From NCBI GenBank assembly GCA_003222275.1, contig QHVJ01000173.1, positions 1-40,439 on the forward strand: a stretch of DNA of 40,439 nucleotides. The letters are read 5' to 3'. The position numbers and the translations under genes were made by a program. The stretch's first letter is position 1, and each line of letters opens with the position of its first letter. The notes under the pieces were generated by a model. It saw only the letters and a list, made by a program, of their open reading frames with translations. It was not told the origin of the DNA and searched no databases. The DNA is from Acidobacteriota bacterium. Lineage in GTDB: Bacteria; Acidobacteriota; Vicinamibacteria; Fen-336. Positions 10,581 through 18,075 of the stretch are shown one piece after another.

Positions 10581-10586
10581 TACAAT
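10581..10586 (+). promoter_or_regulatory. Candidate -10 box upstream of slt
   Basis: TACAAT is an AT-rich hexamer in a GC-rich gap and is centred in a short inverted repeat (CCGAT-ACA-ATCGG). It may be the -10 of the slt transcription unit, giving a leader of about 210 nt that carries the two repeat units. The gap 10554-10673 otherwise shows nothing recognisable. No good -35 box was seen. Confidence 0.35.
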
Positions 10587-10673
10587 CGGAGTGGGTGCCG
10601 ACGGCTTGAGCTTCTCGATCGCCGTGCGCGCGCGGGCATGCTCTTGTTGTTGGTAGCAACCGAGCCCGTAGCA

Positions 10674-10744
10674 GCGAGCGAGGGATTCACTCCCGAGCGA
10701 GCGACATGGGGGGTTCGGGGGGTGCTGATTCTCTGTACCCCCCG
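10674..10744 (+). repeat. Dispersed palindromic repeat, copy 1
   Basis: The unit contains GCGAGCGAGG, GATTCACTC, GGGGGGTTCGGGGGGTGC and ends in ACCCCCCG. CGGGGGGT (10716-10723) pairs with ACCCCCCG (10737-10744). The 35-nt block 10679-10713 is identical to 10760-10794. A related unit lies on the other strand at 38572-38640. Confidence 0.75.
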
Positions 10745-10759
10745 ACATGGACAAGGACG

Positions 10760-10844
10760 CGAGGGATTCACTCCCGAGCGAGCGACATGGGGGGGAGCGC
10801 GAATGCGCGCGGGGGGGTTCTTTCGTCCGCTCTTTACCCCCCCG
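10760..10844 (+). repeat. Dispersed palindromic repeat, copy 2
   Basis: The 35-nt block 10760-10794 is identical to copy 1 at an offset of 81 nt. The following CGGGGGGGT (10810-10818) pairs perfectly with ACCCCCCCG (10836-10844). The unit runs into the first 14 codons of slt if slt starts at 10803, so the repeat supplies the ribosome site and the N-terminal residues. Confidence 0.7.
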
Positions 10845-13472
10845 TATTTCCCAATAATCGCGGCCGGCATCGCTCTCGTCCTCATCGCGCTCGGGCTGAC
10901 CGTGGCCGCGCGGCGCGCCCCGCTGCGCCGGCGCGAGCCGGCGCCGCTGCCCGGCTCGGCGCGGGGCCAGGCGCAGGCGCCCGAGGTCAGCCAGCTCCCC
11001 GTCGAGCAGTGGACGCCGCACTTCATCGAGCTGGAGCGGGCGGGGGAATGGAAGGCGCTCGCAAGCCAGCTCGACGCGGTCCGCGACGCGCACCCGGACC
11101 TCTACGAGGCGTCGCGCCTCGGCTACCTCCACGGCCGGGCTCTCCTCGAGGCCGCGCGTCTGGCCGACGCGGCGAAGGTGCTCGAGCCATTCCTCGCCCC
11201 CGGCCATCCGCTGCGCGACCTCGCGCTGCACTACCGCGCCCAGATCGCCGAGGAGCAGGGCCGCGACGACGAGGCGGCGCGCCTGCGGGAAGAGCTGGTG
11301 TTCGAGTACCCGCAAGCGACCTGGCGCGACAGCGCCATCACCGACGTCGCCGGCCACATCCAGGCCCGCGGCACTGCGGCGCAAATGGAGGAATTCGCGA
11401 AGCGCCTCGCGCCGACCGTGGACGCCGCCCGCCGCCGCGACCTGGAAGCGCGCCGGGTCGAGATGCTGCAGGCGGCCGGCGATGCGGCGCCGGCCGTCGC
11501 CCTCGGGATCCGGCTCCTGAAGGAGGAGCTCGCCGACGATCCCGCCGAGCGGGTGGCCCGCGCCCTCGACCATCCCGAGCTCGTCAAGCGCATGAAACCC
11601 GATGAGTGGATGCTGCTGGGGGAGAGCCTGCGCAGCCACCGCCACTACGACCCCGCCATCGGCGTACTGAGCAAGGCGCTCGACCGGCTGCCCGCGCGGC
11701 GCGACGACCTGCTCTTCGCGCTCGGCCGGGCGCACTTCGGCGCCGAGCGCTACGCCGAGGCCGAGAAGCTGTACCTGAAGGGCGCCGCCGAGGCGCGCGG
11801 CGCCGAGACGAAGGCGACCTTCTACTACCACGCTTCGAGGGCCGCGCAGCTGCTGGGCGACGACGGGCGGGCCGAGCAGGAGATGACGCAGGCGATCAAG
11901 GCCGCGGGTCCGGGCCCGCCGGCGCGCAAACCGGCGCGAAGGCCGGCAAGGCGCGCGCAGATGTCGCCGCTGCCCGACGCGCGCATCGTTCCGGTGGCGC
12001 TGGTCCGAAAGACTCCGCGGGCCAAGAAGGCGACCCGGCGGGGGAAGAAGTCGACGGCCGCACGCGCGGGGCCACCGAGCCCGATCATCTCGCTGTCCCC
12101 CGGGGCGTCGGCCCTCGTCCAGCGGCTGCGCACGCGCCTCGCGCAGAAACGATCCGCGGAGGCCGAGGCCGACCTGCGCTACGCCGTACAGCGCTTCCCG
12201 CGAGAGGCGGCGGCCGACGCCACCATCGCCTACGGCGTGGCTCTCCTCGCCGCGGGCCGCAACGCGGAGGCGCTCACCGCGCTGCAGGCGGTGACGCATC
12301 CCTCCGACCGCTACGTCGCGTCGGAAGTCGACTACTGGCAGGCGCGGGCCCACGAAGCTTCCGCCCCCGCCCAGGCGCTCGGCGAGTACCTGCAGGTCCT
12401 GCGCGCGCCGGTTCCCACGCACTTCGCCTATTTCGCGCGGCGGCGCGTGGCCGGCCCGGCCCTGGCGCCTCGGCTGGCCGAGGAACTGAAGCCCCGTGTC
12501 GCCGAAGTCGACCGGCTCCTGGCCGCGGGCGACTTCGATGCCGCGCGCGAGGTCCAGACCGACGTCGTCCTCCTCGGGCCCGCGACCGATCGCGCGCGCG
12601 AGATCGAGAAGCTCCGGGGGATCTACGAGAAGCTACCGCGCTACCGGGAGGTGCTCGAGCTGAAGCCGTACGACTTTCCCCGCTTTCCGTTGCCGACGCC
12701 CGCGCCGGAGAACGCGCCCACGAGCTCCCCGCTGCCCGCCGCCGAGCCGCACCGGCTGGACCTGCTGCTGGCGATGGGCCTCTTCGACGACGCCATCGAT
12801 CTGGTTCCCGTTCGCTGGGGCCTCAGCCCTCCGGCCGCCGCCCTCACCCGATCGCTCGCGCTGCACCTCGGCGCCGCCCCCCGGGGCTCGATCTACGCGG
12901 CGGAAGTGCTGATGCGCTCTGTGCCCGACGACTTCGTCCCGGAGCTCCTGCCCCGCATCATCCGCGAGCTGCTCTATCCGCGCTACTTCTACGACCTCAT
13001 CGTGGCCGAGGCGAAGAAGCACGGCGCGGACCCGCGGCTGGTCCTCTCGGTCATGCGGGAGGAATCGCGCTTCGATCCGCGGGCCAAGTCGGCGGCGGCC
13101 GCCCGCGGACTCCTGCAGTTCATCATCACGACCGCCCGCGACGTGGGCCGGAGCCTGGGCCTCGTCGACGTCAACTCGGAGGATCTCTACGATCCGGCCA
13201 TAGTCATCCAGCTCGGCGCCAAGTACGTGGCCGACCTGTCGAAGCGATTCGACGGCGATCCCTACCGAACCGCCGCCGCCTACAACGCCGGGCCCAACCA
13301 GGTGAAGCTCTGGTGGCGGCTCTCGCCCGAGCCGCGGCCGGACGCGCTCTTCTCCTCGATCAGCTTCGACGAGACGAAGAACTACGTCCGCAAGGTGCTC
13401 AACAGCTACGAGCGATACGCCGAGATCTACGAGCAGGCCGGGCCCACGGGCGGTCTCCGCTTGGAGCCTTGA
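10803..13472 (+). CDS. slt: Soluble lytic murein transglycosylase (SLT family), membrane-anchored
   Basis: The enzyme cleaves the MurNAc-GlcNAc bond of peptidoglycan to give 1,6-anhydro products. From ATG 10803 the product is 889 residues: one N-terminal membrane helix (residues about 15-36, IIAAGIALVLIALGLTVAA), a long TPR/superhelical Ala-rich region, a basic low-complexity linker (around residues 380-425), and a C-terminal SLT domain. That domain has VLSVMREESRFDPRAKSAA (Glu754 as the expected catalytic acid), ARGLLQFI, and AAYNAGPNQVKLWW. Upstream in-frame codons stay open to ATG 10638 through two dispersed repeats, so a longer start is possible. I prefer 10803 because of the G-rich ribosome site and the hydrophobic segment right after it. 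It stands alone downstream of gcvP. Confidence 0.87.
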   Translation: MRAGGFFRPLFTPPYFPIIAAGIALVLIALGLTVAARRAPLRRREPAPLPGSARGQAQAPEVSQLPVEQWTPHFIELERAGEWKALASQLDAVRDAHPDLYEASRLGYLHGRALLEAARLADAAKVLEPFLAPGHPLRDLALHYRAQIAEEQGRDDEAARLREELVFEYPQATWRDSAITDVAGHIQARGTAAQMEEFAKRLAPTVDAARRRDLEARRVEMLQAAGDAAPAVALGIRLLKEELADDPAERVARALDHPELVKRMKPDEWMLLGESLRSHRHYDPAIGVLSKALDRLPARRDDLLFALGRAHFGAERYAEAEKLYLKGAAEARGAETKATFYYHASRAAQLLGDDGRAEQEMTQAIKAAGPGPPARKPARRPARRAQMSPLPDARIVPVALVRKTPRAKKATRRGKKSTAARAGPPSPIISLSPGASALVQRLRTRLAQKRSAEAEADLRYAVQRFPREAAADATIAYGVALLAAGRNAEALTALQAVTHPSDRYVASEVDYWQARAHEASAPAQALGEYLQVLRAPVPTHFAYFARRRVAGPALAPRLAEELKPRVAEVDRLLAAGDFDAAREVQTDVVLLGPATDRAREIEKLRGIYEKLPRYREVLELKPYDFPRFPLPTPAPENAPTSSPLPAAEPHRLDLLLAMGLFDDAIDLVPVRWGLSPPAAALTRSLALHLGAAPRGSIYAAEVLMRSVPDDFVPELLPRIIRELLYPRYFYDLIVAEAKKHGADPRLVLSVMREESRFDPRAKSAAAARGLLQFIITTARDVGRSLGLVDVNSEDLYDPAIVIQLGAKYVADLSKRFDGDPYRTAAAYNAGPNQVKLWWRLSPEPRPDALFSSISFDETKNYVRKVLNSYERYAEIYEQAGPTGGLRLEP

Positions 13473-13543
13473 CCGTTTCGGTCCGCCGCCGGCTCCCGCC
13501 TCGGCTAGACTTGTGTCGAGACGGTTTTCTTGGAGGTGAAGCA

Positions 13544-13810
13544 ATGAAGGCCAAGCCCGTTACGCGCCGATCCGTGCTGTCGGCCCTGCCGCTGGGAGGC
13601 GCCGTGATGGCCACCCTCGCCGCCCGGTCCACGGCCGCCGCGGAGCGCCAGCCGGCCATGGCGCTCGCGCTCGAAGCGCTCAAGAAAGCCGAGGCAAGCC
13701 TCGAGTTGGCGTCCGCCGACAAGGGCGGCCACCGCGTCAAGGCCATGAAGTTGACGCGGGCGGCCATGAGGGAGGTTGTGCTCGGCATCGAATACGACAA
13801 CCGCCACTGA
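13544..13810 (+). CDS. Small exported protein with Tat-like signal and KGGHR motif
   Basis: The 88-residue product has a twin-arginine-like signal (TRRSVLSALPLGGAVMATLA, Arg8-Arg9) with a likely cleavage near STAAA. The mature part is about 54 residues: two predicted amphipathic helices (ALALEALKKAEASLELA and AMKLTRAAMREVVLGIEYD) joined by DKGGHR. I have seen similar small helical proteins with the KGGHR...A..Gi.yd pattern in other bacteria, always of unknown function. ATG 13544 follows GGAGG at 13532-13536. A TAGACT hexamer at 13506-13511 could be its -10. It is the first gene of a tight seven-gene run. Its stop overlaps the next start. Confidence 0.7.
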   Translation: MKAKPVTRRSVLSALPLGGAVMATLAARSTAAAERQPAMALALEALKKAEASLELASADKGGHRVKAMKLTRAAMREVVLGIEYDNRH

Positions 13811-14304
13811 TCAAGATACTGATCAGCGCGTGCCTGTTGGGGGAGCGCGTCCGCTACCACGGCGGCGACGCCGCCCTCTCCGACGCGATCCTGGAGCGGT
13901 GGCGACGGGAGGGCCGCCTCGTGCCCATTTGCCCGGAAGTCGCGGGAGGATTGTCGGTTCCCCGGCCGGCCGCCGAAATCCAGGGCGCCGGCGGCCACGC
14001 GGTCCTGAGCGGGATCGCGCGGGTGGTGACGTCCGAGGGAACCGACGTGACGAGTGCCTTCCTCGCCGGCGCCCGCGCCGGTCTCGAAGCGTTCCTGCGG
14101 GAAGGCGCGCGCGTGGCCGTGCTGAAGGAGGGAAGTCCATCCTGCGGCTCGAAGGAGGTCTACGACGGCACCTTCGGCGGAAAGCACAAGTCCGGCGTGG
14201 GCGTCACGGCGGCCCTGCTGGCCGCGAATCACGTCCGGGTCTTCAACGAGCACGAGCTGGAGCTGGCCCAGCGATACGTTGCCGAGCTCGAGAACACGCA
14301 GTGA
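13807..14304 (+). CDS. DUF523 / TudS-like iron-sulfur protein (thiouracil desulfurase family)
   Basis: The family includes TudS, a [4Fe-4S] enzyme that removes sulfur from thiouracil; the substrate here is unknown. The three conserved cysteine blocks are ISACLLG (residues 6-12), ICPEVAGGLSVPRP, and KEGSPSCGS. The 165-residue length fits the family. The first block lies upstream of any ATG, GTG or TTG in this frame. CTG 13807 is the codon at the position where homologues carry Met (M-I-K-I-L-I-S-A-C), and it overlaps the upstream stop as CTGA. Starting at TTG 13837 would remove a cluster cysteine. No Shine-Dalgarno is visible, so initiation is probably coupled to the upstream gene. Confidence 0.8.
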   Translation: MIKILISACLLGERVRYHGGDAALSDAILERWRREGRLVPICPEVAGGLSVPRPAAEIQGAGGHAVLSGIARVVTSEGTDVTSAFLAGARAGLEAFLREGARVAVLKEGSPSCGSKEVYDGTFGGKHKSGVGVTAALLAANHVRVFNEHELELAQRYVAELENTQ

Positions 14305-14322
14305 GCTGCGAGTGAGGTTGAG

Positions 14323-14814
14323 ATGACGACTGTCGCGGATGGTGGATATCGGGAACGTATTCTGGGACTCCTGGGCGACCGCAACCCGCTCGAGGCGCTG
14401 GAAGCCAACTCCAAGCGCGTCGAAACGGTGGCGCGGCGGCTGGGCGACGCGGGCCTGTCGCGGAGCTATGGCCCCGGCAAGTGGACGGGCAAGCAGATCC
14501 TCGCCCACCTCGCCGACGCGGAGGTCGGCATAGGATTCCGGGTCCGCCAGATCCTGTCCGAGGACAACCACCGGATCCAGCCCTGGGACGAGGGCTCGTG
14601 GGCACGGCGTTACGACAACGTCCAGGTGGAGAGCGCGCTCGGGTCGTACCGGGCGCTGCGGGAATGGAACCTGGCGCTTTTTCGGGGGCTGAGCCCGGGA
14701 GACCTCGACCGCGAGGCAGTCCATCCCGAGCGGGGGCCCGAGAAGCTGGGCACCGTGATCCGCTTGCTCGCCGGGCACGACCTCAACCATCTCGCACAGC
14801 TCGAACGCCTCTGA
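14323..14814 (+). CDS. DinB-family protein (putative metal-dependent hydrolase/transferase)
   Basis: The 163-residue product is a four-helix-bundle DinB_2/YfiT-type protein. The conserved metal-binding histidines appear in WTGKQILAHLADAEVG (one His) and LLAGHDLNHLAQLERL (two His). Family members include thiol transferases and enzymes of unknown substrate. ATG 14323 has GAGG at 14314-14317. It sits 18 nt after the DUF523 gene and 1 nt before the csaA-like gene, so all are probably co-transcribed. It shares only the fold with the second DinB protein at 21995. Exact function cannot be told from sequence. Confidence 0.8.
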   Translation: MTTVADGGYRERILGLLGDRNPLEALEANSKRVETVARRLGDAGLSRSYGPGKWTGKQILAHLADAEVGIGFRVRQILSEDNHRIQPWDEGSWARRYDNVQVESALGSYRALREWNLALFRGLSPGDLDREAVHPERGPEKLGTVIRLLAGHDLNHLAQLERL

Positions 14815-14815
14815 G

Positions 14816-15175
14816 ATGGCGTTCACCCCCGCCCCGGTGAAGCCGGTGGTGTCGGCGGCCGGGCTCGAGGCCTTCGACATCCGCGTGGGAACGATCTCCG
14901 CGGTCGCGGACGTCCCGAACTCGGACCGGCTCGTCCGGCTCACCGTCGACTTCGGCGATCACCGCCGCCAGATCGTCGCGGGCATCAAGACCGAGCGCGC
15001 CGATCCGACCGAGATCCGGGGCAAGCAGGCCCTGTTCGTGCTCAACCTCGAGCCCCGGCGCATCCGGGGCGAGCTGTCCGAGGGGATGCTGTTCGACATC
15101 GGGCACGCCGACGGGATCGTCCCCGTCCTGGCGGTGCCCGAGCGCAAGATTCCGAATGGCGCGCAGGCGGGATAG
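14816..15175 (+). CDS. csaA: CsaA-like tRNA-binding domain protein
   Basis: The 119-residue product is a stand-alone EMAP/MetG-C type OB-fold that binds tRNA, and CsaA is described as chaperone-like in Bacillus. Family markers are FDIRVGTISAVADVPNSDRL (residues about 18-37), RQIVAGIKTE, LFVLNLEPRRIRGELSEGM and the C-terminal VPERKIPNGAQAG. It is not fused to a methionyl-tRNA synthetase. ATG 14816 overlaps the region just after the DinB stop (1-nt gap). It is embedded in the run of small genes, which gives no clear functional clue. Confidence 0.87.
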   Translation: MAFTPAPVKPVVSAAGLEAFDIRVGTISAVADVPNSDRLVRLTVDFGDHRRQIVAGIKTERADPTEIRGKQALFVLNLEPRRIRGELSEGMLFDIGHADGIVPVLAVPERKIPNGAQAG

Positions 15176-15187
15176 GAGGCACCCTTG

Positions 15188-15622
15188 ATGAAGAAGCCGG
15201 TCGTTGCGGCCGTTCTCGCCGCGGGCGTGGCCGCTCTGGCCTCCGGCGAGCAGGCTCGGCCGAGCCCCGCGGCGGCGGTGGCGGCGCCCAGCAACATGGA
15301 GCAGGTCTTCCTCGTTCTCCTCAAGAGAGGCCCGAAGTCGACGACGGAGGACAGCCCCGAGCGGAAGGCCATCCAGGAGGGACACATGGCCAACATACGG
15401 GCGATGTGGCAGGCGCGAAAGCTGGTGATCGCGGGGCCGATGGGCGACGACGGGGACCTTCGCGGCATCTTCATTTTTCGCGTTCCCACGCTCGAGGAGG
15501 CGCAGGCCCTGGTGGCCAGCGATCCGGCCGTGAAGGCCGGCCGGCTCGCCGGCGAGATCCATCCGTGGTGGATCGAGAAGGGCATGCTCCCCGAGGCGGG
15601 AGAATATTGCGCTCCCCGATGA
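15188..15622 (+). CDS. YCII-related protein with signal peptide
   Basis: The product of about 144 residues begins with an Ala-rich signal or lipid-anchor-free leader (MKKPVVAAVLAAGVAALASG). The mature part is a YCII-like ferredoxin fold: EQVFLVLLKRGPKST, then GHMANIRAMWQARKLVIAGPMGD and GIFIFRVPTLEEAQALVASDPAVKAG (quoted in pieces). In YciI-type proteins a His-Asp pair forms a pseudo-active site; His in EGHMANI is present. Exported YCII proteins are of unknown function. ATG 15188 is chosen, with AGGAGG at 15174-15179 and an 8-nt spacer; TTG 15185 directly before it is an alternative. The stop overlaps the next start (ATGA). Confidence 0.78.
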   Translation: MKKPVVAAVLAAGVAALASGEQARPSPAAAVAAPSNMEQVFLVLLKRGPKSTTEDSPERKAIQEGHMANIRAMWQARKLVIAGPMGDDGDLRGIFIFRVPTLEEAQALVASDPAVKAGRLAGEIHPWWIEKGMLPEAGEYCAPR

Positions 15623-16017
15623 TCTCCTATCGCACCGGCAACGACCTCGACCTGGACGCCGCGATCGAGCTATACGTCGATTCGACGCTCGGCGAGAGGC
15701 GCCCGGTAGCGGACCGCAGCCGGATGCAGCGCATGCTCGAGCACGCGAACCTCGTGGTCACCGCGTGGGACGGCGCGCGCATGGTGGGCATCTCGCGGTC
15801 GCTGACCGACTTCGTCTACGCGACGTACCTGTCCGACCTCGCGGTGAGGAAGTCCTACCAGCGGACGGGGATCGGCCGTGAGCTGGTGCGCCTCACTCGG
15901 GACGCGGCTCCCCGCGCGATGCTCATCCTCCTCGCCGCGCCCGCGGCCGAGAAGTACTACCCGCACATCGGCTTCGAGCATCACCCGCAAGCCTGGATCC
16001 TGCGCGGAGGAGCGTGA
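15619..16017 (+). CDS. GNAT-family N-acetyltransferase
   Basis: The 132-residue protein is a minimal GNAT fold that would transfer acetyl from acetyl-CoA to an unknown amine. The acetyl-CoA-binding motif A reads [19 protein letters not shown], with the Q/RxxGxG/A signature. Motif B reads [16 protein letters not shown]. It overlaps the YCII-like gene by 4 nt and the SnoaL-like gene by 1 nt, so it is translationally coupled to both. Nothing in the sequence points to a substrate. Confidence 0.85.
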   Translation: MISYRTGNDLDLDAAIELYVDSTLGERRPVADRSRMQRMLEHANLVVTAWDGARMVGISRSLTDFVYATYLSDLAVRKSYQRTGIGRELVRLTRDAAPRAMLILLAAPAAEKYYPHIGFEHHPQAWILRGGA

Positions 16018-16484
16018 TGAAGCGTTGGGTTGCGATGGCCGGCTCCCTCCTCCTCCTCCTCGGGGTGGTGAGCCCCGCGTGGGCGCAGGCCGACGTCAAG
16101 GGCGCGGTTGCGCTCGACACCGACGCGGCGGTGCGGGCCGTGTTGAGCCGGCAGGTCGAGGCCTGGAACCGCGGCGACCTCGAGGGCTTCATGGCCGGGT
16201 ACTGGAACTCGCCCGACCTCGTCTTCCAGTCCGGGGCCACGGTCACGCGCGGCTGGCAGGCGACGCGGGAGCGGTACCGGCGTCGCTACCAGGCCGAAGG
16301 CAAGGAGATGGGCCGGCTTCGCTTCCAGGACCTGGACGTGCAGCTCCTGGGCTCGGACGCGGCGTTCATCCGGGGGAGATGGCACCTCACGATGAAGGAC
16401 GGCTCGGAGCCGGGCGGCCTCTTCACGCTTCTCGCGCGCCGCATTGGCGGCGATTGGAAGATCGTCCACGACCACACCAGCTAG
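16017..16484 (+). CDS. Exported SnoaL/DUF4440-like protein
   Basis: The 155-residue product has a Sec signal ([20 protein letters not shown], cleavage likely after AWA) and a single NTF2/SnoaL-like cone fold. Typical DUF4440 features are [20 protein letters not shown] near the start of the mature protein, the [15 protein letters not shown] segment, and the C-terminal [15 protein letters not shown]. Such proteins are often ketosteroid-isomerase-like but of unknown role. ATG 16017 shares a base with the GNAT stop and has GGAGG at 16006-16010. It is the last gene of the seven-gene run. The DUF4440-type half of the 1852-2877 protein is a distant relative in the same window. Confidence 0.82.
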   Translation: MKRWVAMAGSLLLLLGVVSPAWAQADVKGAVALDTDAAVRAVLSRQVEAWNRGDLEGFMAGYWNSPDLVFQSGATVTRGWQATRERYRRRYQAEGKEMGRLRFQDLDVQLLGSDAAFIRGRWHLTMKDGSEPGGLFTLLARRIGGDWKIVHDHTS

Positions 16485-16550
16485 AGGGCTTCAAGCAGAG
16501 CTCTCTCCGGCACGAGCGTTCGGCGCGCGAAGCGGAGCGTTTCCTTTGCT

Positions 16551-16581
16551 GCACGCCGACGGGTTCACCCCGGCGGCGTGC
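16551..16581 (+). terminator. Candidate bidirectional terminator hairpin
   Basis: GCACGCCG (16551-16558) pairs perfectly with CGGCGTGC (16574-16581), and the loop holds a smaller GGGT/ACCC stem. It lies in the 141-nt gap between two convergent genes. There is only a short T run (GTTTG) after it, so intrinsic termination would be weak. A nearly identical 14-nt element (CGCGAAGCGgAGCG at 16526-16539, CGCGAAGCGtAGCG at 16599-16612) flanks the hairpin. Nothing else was seen in 16485-16625. Confidence 0.45.
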
Positions 16582-16625
16582 GTTTGATGATGTCGAATCG
16601 CGAAGCGTAGCGCGCCGCATCCATG

Positions 16626-18068
16626 TTAAAGCCCGCCGATGGTGACGAGCTTCGTTTCGAGGTAGTCCTCCAGCCCTTCCTGCCCGCACTCGTGGCCGAT
16701 GCCGCTCTGCTTCCAGCCCCCGAAGGGAGCCTCGGTCGCGTTGGGCGCCCAGTCGTTCACGCCGATCATCCCGAACTCGAGGCCCTCGTAGGCGCGCAGC
16801 GCCGTTTTCATGTCCCGGGTCCAGACGTAGGCGGCCAGCCCGTAGCCGGTGTCGTTGGCGATGGCGATCGCCTGCTCCAGCTCGTCGAACGGAACGACCG
16901 GCATCACCGGCCCGAAGATCTCTTCCGCGTAGACGGGCATGGAGGGCTGAACCTGCGCGAGCACCGTGGGCTCGTAGAAGTAGCCCTTTCGCTCGAGGCG
17001 GCTCCCGCCGGCGAGGACTTCCACCCCCTGCCGCCGCGCGTCCGCGACCATCGTGTCCACCCGGTCGCGCTGGCGGGCATTGATGAGCGGGCCGACCTGC
17101 GTCTGCGGGTCGAGGCCGTCGCCGAGCCGGAGCGACTTGACCCGCGGGACCACCCGCTCCAGGAACTCGTCGTTGACCTTCCGGTGGACCAGGAAGCGCT
17201 GGGGAGCGATGCAGACTTGGCCGTCGTTGCGGTACTTGGTCGCGACCGAGCCCTTGGCGACCTCCTCGAGGTCCACGTCGGGAAAGATCAGCACCGGCGC
17301 GTTGCCGCCGAGCTCGAGGCCGAGACGCGTGACGGTGCGCGACGCGCCGTCCATCAGGAGCTTCCCGACCCGCACGCTGCCGGTGAAGCTGATCTTTCGG
17401 CACGCCGGGTCGTCGAGCATCGCCTGGCCCATGGGATCCGGCTCGCCGTTGACGAGGTTCAGGACCCCTGGGGGCACGCCTGCCTCGGCCACGATGTTCG
17501 CCATCTCCATCGCGGTGAGGGGCGTGTACTCGGAGGCCCGCCCGACGACCGTGCACCCGGCGGCCATGGCCGCCGCCCACGCGCGACCCGGGTTGTAGGC
17601 CGGGAAGTTCCAGGCCGTGATCACGCCTGCCACGCCCATCGGCTGCTTCAGGACCGTGAGGCGCTTGCCGCCGGCCCGCGACGGGATCGTCCGCCCGTAG
17701 GCCCGCTTCCCCTCTTCGGCGAACCACTCGAAGAGATCGGCGACGACGCCCCACTCGGCCCTCGCCTGCGCGGCCGGCTTCCCGCATTCCTGGACCGACG
17801 TGCGCGCCAGCTCGTCGAGCCGCGCGCGCATGATGTCGGCGGCGCGCTTCAGGATCGCCGCCCGCTCGTAGGCGGTGCTGGCGCGCCAGGCCGGGAAGGC
17901 GCGGGCCGCGGCCTGGATCGCCCCTTTCGCGTCTTCGCCGTTCCCATAGGGGACGGTGCGGATCACCTCTTCGGTCGCCGGGTTGATCACGTCCCACGTC
18001 GCTCCGTTCGAGGCGTCGACCCACTCCCCGTCGATGTACTGCTTGTACGTGTAGGCCACGGCGCGCAC
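16626..18068 (-). CDS. NAD(P)-dependent aldehyde dehydrogenase, succinate-semialdehyde dehydrogenase-like
   Basis: The 480-residue enzyme would oxidise an aldehyde to the acid. Catalytic residues of the ALDH superfamily are present: Asn154 (AWNFPAYN), Glu252 (LELGGNAPV) and Cys286 (NDGQVCIAPQRF). The C-terminal FGGWKQSGIGHECGQEGLEDYLETK is typical of GabD-like enzymes (quoted motif FGGWKQSGIG). One oddity is the cofactor segment: GRASEYTP replaces the common KPSExTP, so Lys becomes Arg177. GTG 18068 is used, 7 nt after the amidohydrolase stop; GTG 18059, starting MAYTYKQYIDG, is equally possible. As the last gene of an operon with a GabT-like aminotransferase, it probably oxidises the semialdehyde made by that enzyme. 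GABA as substrate is inferred. Confidence 0.87.
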   Translation of the reverse strand: MRAVAYTYKQYIDGEWVDASNGATWDVINPATEEVIRTVPYGNGEDAKGAIQAAARAFPAWRASTAYERAAILKRAADIMRARLDELARTSVQECGKPAAQARAEWGVVADLFEWFAEEGKRAYGRTIPSRAGGKRLTVLKQPMGVAGVITAWNFPAYNPGRAWAAAMAAGCTVVGRASEYTPLTAMEMANIVAEAGVPPGVLNLVNGEPDPMGQAMLDDPACRKISFTGSVRVGKLLMDGASRTVTRLGLELGGNAPVLIFPDVDLEEVAKGSVATKYRNDGQVCIAPQRFLVHRKVNDEFLERVVPRVKSLRLGDGLDPQTQVGPLINARQRDRVDTMVADARRQGVEVLAGGSRLERKGYFYEPTVLAQVQPSMPVYAEEIFGPVMPVVPFDELEQAIAIANDTGYGLAAYVWTRDMKTALRAYEGLEFGMIGVNDWAPNATEAPFGGWKQSGIGHECGQEGLEDYLETKLVTIGGL

Positions 18069-18075
18069 CCCCGGT

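Noticed and set aside
10679-10794. CRISPR-like spacing of two identical 35-nt repeats
   Set aside because: There are only two copies, the intervening DNA contains part of the repeat's own hairpin, and no cas gene is nearby. The third related copy lies far away on the other strand.
10638-10802. Extended N-terminus of the lytic transglycosylase from ATG 10638
   Set aside because: It would translate two non-coding-type repeat units (a third copy is in a plain intergenic gap) before the membrane helix. ATG 10803 with a G-rich ribosome site is simpler, although the frame is open.
16485-16625. A tRNA or small gene in the gap between the SnoaL-like and ALDH genes
   Set aside because: GGTTCACCCC resembles a T-arm piece, but no acceptor stem, anticodon arm or CCA-adjacent pairing can be formed. 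The region fits a hairpin with flanking short repeats better.
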